Below, in pieces: positions 1 through 6,132 of a DNA stretch of 8,458 nt (the first letter of the stretch is position 1; the number at the start of each line of letters is the position of its first letter). Source of the DNA: Clostridiaceae bacterium (GTDB lineage Bacteria; Bacillota; Clostridia; Monoglobales; Firm-18); assembly GCA_012511915.1 (NCBI GenBank), contig JAAZFB010000123.1, forward strand, positions 1 to 8,458. The letters run 5' to 3'. The position numbers and the translations under genes were made by a program. The notes under the pieces were generated by a model. That model saw only the letters and a list, made by a program, of their open reading frames with translations. It ran no database searches and was not told where the DNA came from.

Positions 1-310
1 AAGCAATATCGGGTGATTGTTCATCGATAGCGGTTATAACGGCGCAGGTATCGCAATCAAAACCGTATTTTGCCCTTGTATAACCGATGTCGCGTATGGC
101 GTTTCGTGTAATCTTTTGAATATCAATATAACAGTTTGTTGAGATTTCACCCATAACAAGCACAAGGCCTGTGGTGCAGGCTACCTCACAAGCAACCCTT
201 GCATATTTATCCTGTGTTAATATCGCATCTAAGACAGAATCGGATATGCGGTCACATATTTTATCCGGATGTCCTTCCGTTACAGATTCAGATGTAAAGT
301 AACAGTTCAT
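1..310 (-). CDS. metK: S-adenosylmethionine synthetase, N-terminal part (cut by window edge)
   Basis: This enzyme makes S-adenosylmethionine from methionine and ATP in the cytoplasm. The window holds the ATG and the first 103 codons; the remainder, normally about 290 more residues, lies beyond position 1. The translation begins MNCYFTSESVTEGHPDK, with the signature EGHPDK placing the substrate-binding histidine at residue 14, the same position as in the E. coli enzyme. Later it shows GEIST (residues 54-58) and an end at DEQSPDIA, matching the family's QSPDI segment. The start is secured by a GGAG Shine-Dalgarno sequence at 318-321, seven bases before the ATG. Upstream is a 148-base structured leader, annotated separately, and then a COG2426-family membrane protein gene on the same strand. 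Cysteines are fairly common in this fragment. The identification is very secure. Confidence 0.97.
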   Translation of the reverse strand, partial: MNCYFTSESVTEGHPDKICDRISDSVLDAILTQDKYARVACEVACTTGLVLVMGEISTNCYIDIQKITRNAIRDIGYTRAKYGFDCDTCAVITAIDEQSPDIA

Positions 311-458
311 AGCTGGTCTCCATTCCGCCGATGTGTGTCGGCAAAAAGCATTTTTTGTGTATTATCTTATCACACACACCAATTAGTGATAAGATACTAA
401 TTGGCGCACGTACGTTTCGGCATTACGGAAAATCTCGTGCGTGCATTAAATTCCACTT
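311..458 (-). promoter_or_regulatory. Structured metK leader with alternative hairpins
   Basis: Non-coding stretch between the upstream stop and metK. Read in transcript direction it holds four structures. (1) A 9-bp stem with one A-C mismatch, 436-444 with 406-414, enclosing a small UUUC/GAAA hairpin. (2) An 8-bp stem, 397-404 with 379-386. (3) An 11-bp perfect stem, 386-396 with 363-373, which uses the loop of stem 2 and so cannot form fully with it. (4) A 5-bp hairpin GCCGA/TCGGC at 327-342, ending six bases before the GGAG ribosome binding site. The CACACA loop of hairpin 4 is complementary to a UGUGUG run at 371-378. Mutually exclusive pairing is typical of attenuators and riboswitches, but no known SAM riboswitch consensus is visible. 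I infer a regulatory role only from structure and position, and I found no convincing promoter here. Confidence 0.5.
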
Positions 459-914
459 CTATATTCCTATAAAATGTACCGTGCCTAAACTTAATGCCAT
501 TATTATCACGCCTGCAACAAGTACACCTACAGTTATTATTGGAATTGCGTATTTAAGGCGCATATTGAGCACTGCTGCTATCAAAGAGCCTGTCCATGCA
601 CCGGTGCCGGGCAATGGTACTGCTACAAAAAGGAAAAGGCCCAATGCAACATAGCCTTTTATTTTGTTTGCCTTTTTTGTTGCACGATTTTCGAAAAATG
701 TAAGAACCTTTTCAAGCGGTTTTATCCTTTTTAAATACCTAATTACCGGTCGCGAAAAAAGTATCAAAAAGGGGACTGGTATTATATTCCCGATAAATGA
801 TAATAAAAACACTTTAATCGGAGACAAACCGGCTAAAAAACCTAACGGAATTGCCCCTCGCAGCTCCGCAACAGGAGCCATTGCCGTTAAAAAAACCAAC
901 AGTTCGTTTGCCAT
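459..914 (-). CDS. Small integral membrane protein of the COG2426 / Sm_multidrug_ex family
   Basis: A 151-residue, strongly hydrophobic protein of the family annotated as putative small multidrug export protein (COG2426, PF06695); that name is weakly supported and the true substrate is unknown. Family marks are ELRGAIPLG near residues 17-25, GNIIPVP near 42-48, and VPLPGTGAWTGS near 99-110, the last resembling the proline/glycine re-entrant motif of DedA-like proteins. About four membrane segments can be drawn (roughly 2-30, 33-55, 87-115, 122-145), with a basic cytoplasmic stretch at 60-87. The ATG follows directly after an in-frame TAA, so it cannot extend upstream; an AGAAAGG sequence lies about 15 bases before it, a rather long spacing. 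It sits between tRNA-Ile and metK on the same strand. Length is normal for the family. Confidence 0.88.
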   Translation of the reverse strand: MANELLVFLTAMAPVAELRGAIPLGFLAGLSPIKVFLLSFIGNIIPVPFLILFSRPVIRYLKRIKPLEKVLTFFENRATKKANKIKGYVALGLFLFVAVPLPGTGAWTGSLIAAVLNMRLKYAIPIITVGVLVAGVIIMALSLGTVHFIGI

Positions 915-981
915 AGATTATGATCGTTACCTTTCTGGAGTATTTATTATTGGGGGCGTGAATAATTAGTTTGAAATATTG

Positions 982-1058
<77 letters not shown>

Positions 1059-1097
1059 AAATTATACTAACACATTTTTATTGATGTTTTATTGGAG

Positions 1098-1148
1098 ATT
1101 ATACTAAATTCACGATTGTGGTTATATTTTTAATGTGAATTAGTATTA
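1098..1148. repeat. Short palindromic repeat, copy 1 (about 51 bp)
   Basis: Imperfect inverted repeat with arms ATACTAAATTCAC (1101-1113) and GTGAATTAGTAT (1135-1146), differing by one inserted base. Its ends match copy 2 at 6080-6132: both begin ATTATACTAAATTCA and end TTAGTATTA on the plus strand, while the centre differs except for a short AAATATA. The plus-strand right arm overlaps the 3' end of the membrane protein gene (stop at 1130-1132), so its last residues TNSH are encoded by the repeat. On the minus strand the outer end reads TTAGTATAAT, containing a -10-like hexamer pointing at tRNA-Ile. The identical ends suggest a dispersed non-autonomous element or REP-like family; two copies alone cannot settle that. 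Confidence 0.6.
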
Positions 1149-1762
1149 CTAAATAATTGTGTCAGTATTCTTTTTGCATTATCATGGTTTGCGACTCTCT
1201 CTTCCTTTTTTTCGTCGCCTTGGTTTAACACCCTTAAAACTACATATATATCATCATCGCTTTGTATTCCCAAATCGCTTAATATCTGACTGTCGCTTGC
1301 ATTAAGCCCGTATATCGGTCCTTCTTGGCCGACAAAGGGCGCAATATCAAGAAATAGGCCTTGTTCATTAAACAGATTAAAGTGATTTTCGTCTAAAATA
1401 AACAGAGTACTTTCGCCCACCGTCATTTCAAGTTGTGCTTTTTGTTGCATTGCAAAGTCTTGCTCTGATTTAACTTCACCAGAAATATGAATGAGTAGAA
1501 ATTGTATATTTTTAATTCCGTCATTATTAATATCCTCTATGCCCTCTGAGAGCTGTTGTTCGAAGTTGGTTACAAAATCCTCGTTCAGAAAATGGCTACC
1601 GATGTATGTAACCGAAACATCCGGCGTTACTCTGTTAGCACATTCCACTGCCGAATAAACTACAATAAGCAAGACAAAAAAACCCACAATAGTATGGCTT
1701 TTGTAGTAGTACCAATAGTTTTCAAACCATTTTTTATCAATTGTTTTGCCGAATAATTTCAT
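1130..1762 (-). CDS. Membrane-anchored protein of unknown function with one N-terminal transmembrane segment
   Basis: A 210-residue protein I cannot name. Residues 1-22 are basic and aromatic (KKWFENYWYYYK), followed by one hydrophobic helix at about 24-39 and then a roughly 170-residue hydrophilic domain, most likely outside the membrane by the positive-inside rule. Residues 77-82 read DINNDG, resembling a calcium-binding DxNxDG loop, followed by a beta-strand-like IQFLLIHI. From memory, proteins with an aromatic WYYYK start, one helix and a DxNxDG segment recur in Clostridia without an assigned role; this is not a search result. The ATG shares an ATGA overlap with the lysS stop, and an AAGGTG ribosome site lies inside the end of lysS, so translation is probably coupled. 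Its last codons lie in the palindromic repeat, so the C-terminus may differ from relatives. Confidence 0.85.
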   Translation of the reverse strand: MKLFGKTIDKKWFENYWYYYKSHTIVGFFVLLIVVYSAVECANRVTPDVSVTYIGSHFLNEDFVTNFEQQLSEGIEDINNDGIKNIQFLLIHISGEVKSEQDFAMQQKAQLEMTVGESTLFILDENHFNLFNEQGLFLDIAPFVGQEGPIYGLNASDSQILSDLGIQSDDDIYVVLRVLNQGDEKKEERVANHDNAKRILTQLFSNTNSH

Positions 1763-3258
1763 TCCGTTTCACCTTGCTTGGGTTTCATTGTTGGGAAAAG
1801 CAGCACATCGCGAATGGAGGGGCTGTCCGTTAACAGCATAACAAGACGGTCTATTCCCATACCCATCCCACCGGTCGGCGGCATGCCGTATTCCAATGCA
1901 AGGACAAAATCTTCGTCCATCATGTTTGCTTCTTCATTTCCGGCAGCACGTTGACGTGCCTGTTGTTCAAATCTATTTCTTTGGTCTAATGGGTCATTTA
2001 ATTCGGAAAAAGCGTTGGCGATTTCCCGTCGGGTAATAAACAGTTCAAACCTTTCGGTGAGCCTTGGGTCGTTATTCATTCTTTTTGCCAAAGGAGATAC
2101 TTCAACCGGGTAATCGATTATAAATGTGGGCTGAACAAGTTGTTGTTCTACCTTTTCTTCAAATACCTTATTTAATAGGGTGCCCCATGTATCTGTGGCC
2201 TCTACCTCGATACCGATAGATTTCATGGCATTTTGTGCCGCCTCATCGGTTGTGATTTGGTTAAAATCAACGCCGGTATATTTTAAAACGGCTTGCGACA
2301 TGGAAATTCTGTCCCAAGGGGGGGTAAGGTTTATTTTTTCCCCTTGGTATGTAATTTCCATTGTGCCGAGTACTTGTTTTGTAATGTGGCAAACAAGATT
2401 TTCGGTAAGTGTCATCATATCGTTATAATCGGAATATGCGCTGTAAACCTCTAATGTAGTGAATTCGGGGTTGTGTTTGGTGTCCATCCCTTCGTTACGA
2501 AATATTCTGCCTATTTCATATACCTTTTCTAATCCTCCCACTATAAGGCGTTTTAAATGTAACTCCGTTGCAATACGTAGGTACATATCCAAGTTTAAAG
2601 TGTTATGATGGGTAATAAACGGGCGAGCAGCGGCGCCGCCGGGTATTGTATTTAAAATTGGTGTTTCAACTTCCAAAAACCCTTGGGTATCAAAATACAA
2701 GCGCATAGAGCTGATAATTTTGCTGCGTGTAATAAAGGTGTTTTTTACCTCCGGGTTAACTATAAGGTCAATATATCGCTGTCTGTATCGTAAATCTTGG
2801 TCTTTCAAGCCGTGGAATTTTTCCGGCAACGGTTGCAATGACTTAGACAGGAGTGTAAGAGTTTTTACTTTGATCGAAATTTCGCCTTTTTGCGTTGTAA
2901 AAACTACACCGCTCACCCCAACCAAATCACCGATATCAAGTTTTTTAATTTGGTCGTATGAGGGTTCTCCGACTTCGTCTTTACGAATATATAATTGGAT
3001 TTTTCCGTTGCGGTCGTGCAAATCACAAAAAGTAGCTTTGCCCATACCGCGTTTTGACATAATCCTTCCTGCCAAGCAAACCGTATTATTTTCATAAGTG
3101 GCATAATTATCCGTTATTTGATCTGTTGAGATGTTAACTTCAAATCGGGTAACAGAAAAAGGGTTTGCATCATTTTCAACAAGTTCTGCAAGCTTTTCTC
3201 TCCTAATTTGTAGTATTTCATTTACATCCGGTTGCGAATCATTTGTATATTCAGTCAA
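1759..3258 (-). CDS. lysS: Lysyl-tRNA synthetase, class II
   Basis: Charges tRNA-Lys with lysine using ATP in the cytoplasm. The 499-residue length is normal. An OB-fold anticodon-binding domain occupies roughly residues 60-140, followed by LRYRQRYIDL (156-165) at the entry to the catalytic domain. Class II motif 1 ends in FLEVETPIL (194-202), motif 2 is RIFRNEGMDTKHNPEFTTLE (251-270), and motif 3 is GMGIDRLVMLL (466-476). The start codon is TTG: no in-frame ATG occurs before residue 67, inside the OB fold. A full AGGAGG at 3270-3275 precedes the TTG by 11 bases and overlaps the greA TAG stop, linking translation of the two genes. The TGA stop overlaps the ATG of the following membrane protein gene. 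Expression probably comes from the greA promoter; I see no T-box or separate promoter. Confidence 0.98.
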   Translation of the reverse strand: MTEYTNDSQPDVNEILQIRREKLAELVENDANPFSVTRFEVNISTDQITDNYATYENNTVCLAGRIMSKRGMGKATFCDLHDRNGKIQLYIRKDEVGEPSYDQIKKLDIGDLVGVSGVVFTTQKGEISIKVKTLTLLSKSLQPLPEKFHGLKDQDLRYRQRYIDLIVNPEVKNTFITRSKIISSMRLYFDTQGFLEVETPILNTIPGGAAARPFITHHNTLNLDMYLRIATELHLKRLIVGGLEKVYEIGRIFRNEGMDTKHNPEFTTLEVYSAYSDYNDMMTLTENLVCHITKQVLGTMEITYQGEKINLTPPWDRISMSQAVLKYTGVDFNQITTDEAAQNAMKSIGIEVEATDTWGTLLNKVFEEKVEQQLVQPTFIIDYPVEVSPLAKRMNNDPRLTERFELFITRREIANAFSELNDPLDQRNRFEQQARQRAAGNEEANMMDEDFVLALEYGMPPTGGMGMGIDRLVMLLTDSPSIRDVLLFPTMKPKQGETE

Positions 3259-3269
3259 TTTTAATATTG

Positions 3270-3275
3270 CCTCCT
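3270..3275 (-). promoter_or_regulatory. lysS ribosome binding site overlapping the greA stop
   Basis: A perfect AGGAGG overlaps two bases of the greA TAG stop and lies 11 bases before the TTG start of lysS. A strong site at a slightly long spacing, together with a TTG start, supports this as the real lysS start and suggests ribosomes terminating on greA help initiation. Confidence 0.8.
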
Positions 3276-3753
3276 ATTTGCTGATTTTAATAATTTTAAA
3301 CTCTAACGTCCCTGCAGGTACTGTTGCTTCGACAACATCGCCAACCTTTTTGCCTATAAGGGCGCTACCCACCGGCGATTCGTCGGAAATCTTTAACTCC
3401 ATCGGGTTGGCTTCGGCTGAGCCTACAATAATATATTCTATTTCCTCTTGCATTTGAATATCCAAAATAGTAACTTTACTTCCCAAAGACACAACATCGG
3501 TTGAAACATCTTCTTCGTCAATAACCTTTGCATTTTTAAGCATTTTTTCAATTTTTACAATTCTGGTTTCCATTTGTGCCTGTTCGTTTTTTGCTTCGTC
3601 ATACTCAGAGTTTTCGGATAAATCCCCGAAAGAGAGTGCCTGTTTAATTTTTTCGGCAATCTCTTTGCGCCCTACTGTTTTTAAATGTTCTAATTCCTTT
3701 TCTAATTTTTCTAATCCCTCATATGTCAATACTATTTGTTTTGCCAATGGCAT
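3274..3753 (-). CDS. greA: Transcription elongation factor GreA
   Basis: GreA enters the secondary channel of backtracked RNA polymerase and stimulates cleavage of the transcript's 3' end. The 159-residue product has the family's two parts: an N-terminal antiparallel coiled coil (about 1-75) with the acidic tip FGDLSENSEYDEAK, whose aspartate and glutamate (about D44 and E47) coordinate the catalytic metal, and a C-terminal FKBP-like domain ending GTLEFKIIKI. An in-frame GTG at 3762 would add three residues, but it touches the GGAG itself; the ATG at 3753 lies eight bases after GGAG and gives the usual MPLAKQ start, so I chose it. The gene has its own consensus promoter and a hairpin in its leader, and is followed after 15 bases by lysS, a common pairing in Firmicutes. 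Confidence 0.97.
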   Translation of the reverse strand: MPLAKQIVLTYEGLEKLEKELEHLKTVGRKEIAEKIKQALSFGDLSENSEYDEAKNEQAQMETRIVKIEKMLKNAKVIDEEDVSTDVVSLGSKVTILDIQMQEEIEYIIVGSAEANPMELKISDESPVGSALIGKKVGDVVEATVPAGTLEFKIIKISK

Positions 3754-3769
3754 ACATACCACTCCTTTT

Positions 3770-3807
3770 ATTTGTCATCTACGATGATTTCGGATAGAAA
3801 GACAAAT
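3770..3807 (-). promoter_or_regulatory. Hairpin in the greA leader next to the ribosome binding site
   Basis: In the transcript, ATTTGTC (3807-3801) pairs with GACAAAT (3776-3770), and inside it TCTA pairs with TAGA, leaving a loop of about 13 bases. The stem ends about five bases before the GGAG of greA. It has no U tract, so it is not an intrinsic terminator; it could affect initiation or mRNA stability. Function is inferred. Confidence 0.45.
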
Positions 3808-3860
3808 TATAAATTAAACCGCACAGATGCAGATGTTTAAATTGTTTAAATATTCGTATT

Positions 3861-3889
3861 ATTATATACAATATTGTGCATATTGTCAA
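3861..3889 (-). promoter_or_regulatory. Consensus sigma-A promoter of greA-lysS
   Basis: Reading the minus strand, TTGACA (3884-3889) and TATAAT (3861-3866) are separated by exactly 17 bases, a perfect match to the vegetative promoter. Transcription would begin near 3854, giving a leader of about 100 bases before greA. The spacer contains the perfect palindrome ACAATATTGT, and a GTGCATA/TATGCAC inverted repeat (3876-3882 and 3908-3914) brackets the -35 box; either could be an operator, but both might be chance in such AT-rich DNA. Confidence 0.88.
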
Positions 3890-3917
3890 TGATTTTTGTC
3901 TTTTAGGTATGCACACT

Positions 3918-4754
3918 TTATTCAACACATACACTCAGATTATCCAAAGCTGCCTTGTTTGCGCCGCATTTAAAGCAACTTATTTTAAAGTCTGCCTCCT
4001 GCCCGACAACTTGCATAACCGCTTCTGCAAAGCTTAGGCTACCTATATCGTACGGCAGATTATAACTTGGCGAAACATCTATCCAATTTATCATGTTTTT
4101 TTTGGTTATAGTATGCTCTGGACAACCATCAATTACAATGGCAGATTTAGACACTAAAGGAATATGCGCACCTGTTTTTATGGCAATATCACATTCGGTT
4201 TTAGTGGTGAAATCAGTTATAATAATGGGTGCGCCGAATTCGCAAAGTATTTTGTCAGCAATATCCCGGGCTGTTTTTTTATTTTTTGCAATAATTTTAA
4301 TATAACGAAAATCACGGCATAAATTTTCTGCAATCGACATTGCCAAATTTACATCCTCGCATGTTACGGCAAGCGTGCATTCATTTTTATCAATAAAGTA
4401 CATCTTGGCTACTTTTTTTACGATATCCGGTATAAGTTTTTTATATAATGAAATGCCGTCTACAATTTTCATTCCGTCAATAGTAATGTTCCCGAATTTT
4501 CCGAAAAAAGCTTTTGTGCAAACGGCAATAGTGATATTATTTTGTGATAGTATTTTGGTAAGAGGCTTTATACTTTTACCTACATACACTGCGCAAAGCT
4601 CTATTTTATCGTCCAATACAAATGTTTCTGTTTTTTTTGCGCGCCCAAAAGACAGTAAGCTAGCTTTTGTAATACGCTCTTTATCCAAAGCAAGAATTCC
4701 CAACCTATACAATGAAATGTTCCCCCAATGCATAAAATATGCGTATAAACGCAA
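3918..4754 (-). CDS. Unrecognised cysteine-rich protein with a Rossmann-like core
   Basis: I do not recognise this protein (278 residues from the longest start). A strand-helix-strand alternation runs over about 125-182 (TLAVTCEDVNLAMSIAEN, then YIKIIAKNKKTARDIADK, then APIIITDF), followed by CDIAIKTG and SAIVIDG strands, the pattern of a nucleotide-binding or similar alpha/beta fold. There is no clear GxGxxG loop. Eleven cysteines are present, including CFKC at 260-263 near the C-terminus and another at 276. No signal peptide or membrane segment is evident. The start is uncertain: TTG at 4754 and ATG at 4733 lack a good ribosome site, while TTG at 4712 follows GGGGGA at a sensible distance. 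It lies 110 bases after the S41 protease gene, just before the greA promoter. A long open frame with coherent secondary structure makes it a real gene. Confidence 0.82.
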   Translation of the reverse strand: MRLYAYFMHWGNISLYRLGILALDKERITKASLLSFGRAKKTETFVLDDKIELCAVYVGKSIKPLTKILSQNNITIAVCTKAFFGKFGNITIDGMKIVDGISLYKKLIPDIVKKVAKMYFIDKNECTLAVTCEDVNLAMSIAENLCRDFRYIKIIAKNKKTARDIADKILCEFGAPIIITDFTTKTECDIAIKTGAHIPLVSKSAIVIDGCPEHTITKKNMINWIDVSPSYNLPYDIGSLSFAEAVMQVVGQEADFKISCFKCGANKAALDNLSVCVE

Positions 4755-4800
4755 ACCATCGGTTTAATACAATAAATGGCCCCAGAATAACCGGTGTTTG

Positions 4801-4822
4801 CTAATTAATACGCATAAATTAG
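4801..4822. repeat. Small AT-rich inverted repeat upstream of the unrecognised gene
   Basis: CTAATT (4801-4806) and AATTAG (4817-4822) are perfect inverted arms around a 10-base loop in the 110-base gap between the S41 protease and the unrecognised gene. A TTATTCC direct repeat lies beside it. No clear promoter or terminator can be drawn in this gap. It may be an operator or chance. Confidence 0.25.
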
Positions 4823-4864
4823 GAATAATATTACATATTATCATGGGAATAATTAGTTTTAATG

Positions 4865-6031
4865 CTAATCAGTTTTAAGACCTTTTATAACTTCAAGTGC
4901 CATTTGAAGTTGTTCGTCTTTGTCTGACAAAAGGTCTACTTCATAATCGGGGGCTATACCGATGTTGTTTATATCATGACCATTCGGGGTGTAATATTTT
5001 TCTACCGTTAGTTTAACGACACTCCCGTCTGCAAATGGATAAGTCATTTGCACAACGCCTTTACCGTAAGACTTTTGACCTATCAGCGGGGCACCAGTAT
5101 TATCACGGAGGGTGCCGGCAAGTAATTCTGCAGCACTCGCGGAATTTTCATTTATCAATACTGCTATAGGCATATCCAGCTGGCCACCTTGTGATTTGTA
5201 TTCAACACGTTTGCCTTCTTTGTTTTCGGTGTAAAAAATCATATCATCTTTTTTCAGCAATAGGTTGGAAACCGATATGGCTGAATCCACAAGGCCGCCG
5301 CCGTTATCTCTAAGGTCAAGTAATATTGATTTTGCGCCTTGGTTAAGCATAGAATTCAGATGGTTATTAAACTCGTCTGCGGTGTGTGCATCAAACATTG
5401 ATAATGCAATATAGCCAACCTCACCTTTTAATTCCGAATCAACAGAAGGAACCAAAATATTATCGCGAACCACATCAATATCCATTGTTTCGCCTGTATC
5501 GGCCTTTAAAACAGTTAATAGGACGTGAGTGCCTTTTTCGCCTTTCATTTTCGAAACCGCCCTGTCTAAATCGATGTCTGCAAAATCTTCCCCGTCAATT
5601 TTTAATACCTTATCACCTTTTACAAGCCCTGCATTTTGTGCGGGGGAACCATCAAAGGGTTTAACGATAACAACGGCCTTTAATTCATCATCCCATAAAA
5701 CGACAGCACCAATGCCGGCATAAGTTCCACTTATCAGTTGGGAAAATTTGCTGAATTCTTCCGTATCCATATAAGTTGTATAAGGGTCGTTCATGGAGTT
5801 GAGCATTGTTTTTAAAGTGTTATCAACAAAAGCTTTCTTATCTATCCCGTAATAATAGTGTTTATCTATCAAATTTAGTGCTTGAGCCAGCTTTACACCG
5901 CTGTAAAGGTCAACAACAGCATTGGAATTATACAATACAGTATAAAATGCGGTTGTAGCAAAAAAAGTGAGGATTGCCGTTATTATTATTGTGATGGCTA
6001 TTACAACGCCGATTTTTCTGCCAGACTTCAT
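4865..6031 (-). CDS. S41-family carboxyl-terminal processing protease with PDZ domain
   Basis: A membrane-anchored serine protease of the CtpA/CtpB/Tsp family, which trims extracytoplasmic proteins from their C-termini. Of 388 residues, 1-6 are basic and about 7-30 form an uncleaved signal anchor. A helical segment with NDPYTTYMD (81-89) precedes a PDZ domain at about 95-185 (GIGAVV, then SPAQNAGLVKGDKVLKIDG). The S41 core follows: GYIALSMF, LLDLRDNGGG (237-246), and ENSASAAEL with the nucleophile Ser299. The general base is Lys324 in YGKG, with Gln328 four residues later; the 25-residue Ser-Lys spacing matches Tsp and CtpB. No C-terminal peptidoglycan-binding domain is present. It follows the ftsEX-M23 genes, suggesting a role in controlling wall hydrolases, although a sporulation-signalling role like CtpB is also possible. 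The ribosome site (GGTG) is weak. Catalytic residues are all intact. Confidence 0.95.
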   Translation of the reverse strand: MKSGRKIGVVIAITIIITAILTFFATTAFYTVLYNSNAVVDLYSGVKLAQALNLIDKHYYYGIDKKAFVDNTLKTMLNSMNDPYTTYMDTEEFSKFSQLISGTYAGIGAVVLWDDELKAVVIVKPFDGSPAQNAGLVKGDKVLKIDGEDFADIDLDRAVSKMKGEKGTHVLLTVLKADTGETMDIDVVRDNILVPSVDSELKGEVGYIALSMFDAHTADEFNNHLNSMLNQGAKSILLDLRDNGGGLVDSAISVSNLLLKKDDMIFYTENKEGKRVEYKSQGGQLDMPIAVLINENSASAAELLAGTLRDNTGAPLIGQKSYGKGVVQMTYPFADGSVVKLTVEKYYTPNGHDINNIGIAPDYEVDLLSDKDEQLQMALEVIKGLKTD

Positions 6032-6079
6032 TCATTACACCAATATCCGCAATTTATACGCAGGATATTCCTTTCATGT

Positions 6080-6132
6080 ATTATACTAAATTCAATCAAA
6101 TATAACACTATATTTGATTGAATTTAGTATTA
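6080..6132. repeat. Short palindromic repeat, copy 2 (perfect 22-bp arms)
   Basis: Arms at 6083-6104 and 6109-6130 are exact reverse complements over 22 bases, with a 4-base loop ACAC. The outermost bases match copy 1 at 1098-1148 (ATTATACTAAATTCA and TTAGTATTA). The plus-strand right end overlaps the TAA stop of the M23 gene. On the minus strand the outer end again forms TATAAT (6080-6085), pointing towards the S41 protease start 49 bases on, with only a poor -35 (GTGTTA) at 17 bases. The stem is nearly all A-T and has no U tract after it, so it is not a standard intrinsic terminator, though it could block 3' exonucleases. Confidence 0.75.

Noticed and set aside
361..404. Full H-type pseudoknot in the metK leader using both stems at once
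   Set aside because: The two stems directly abut with no linker to cross the 10-bp helix, so simultaneous full formation is sterically unlikely; competition is the better reading.
311..458. S-box (SAM-I) riboswitch in front of metK, suggested by a CTTATCA segment
   Set aside because: The rest of the conserved core (GAGAGG, GGAGGGA, GCAACC-type segments) is absent, and the bases around CTTATCA belong to a simple stem instead.
331..969. Plus-strand open frames over the metK leader and COG2426 gene
   Set aside because: They are antisense shadows of a well-supported minus-strand gene, with no family features or ribosome sites.
1061..1066. TATAAT just upstream of tRNA-Ile as its promoter
   Set aside because: It ends two bases before the mature tRNA, so transcription would begin inside the acceptor stem.
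3754..3762. GTG at 3762 as the greA start
   Set aside because: It directly abuts the GGAG ribosome site, leaving no spacing; the ATG at 3753 has eight-base spacing and gives the standard N-terminus.
6080..6132. Intrinsic terminator after the M23 gene
   Set aside because: The stem is almost entirely A-T and no run of U follows it in transcript direction.
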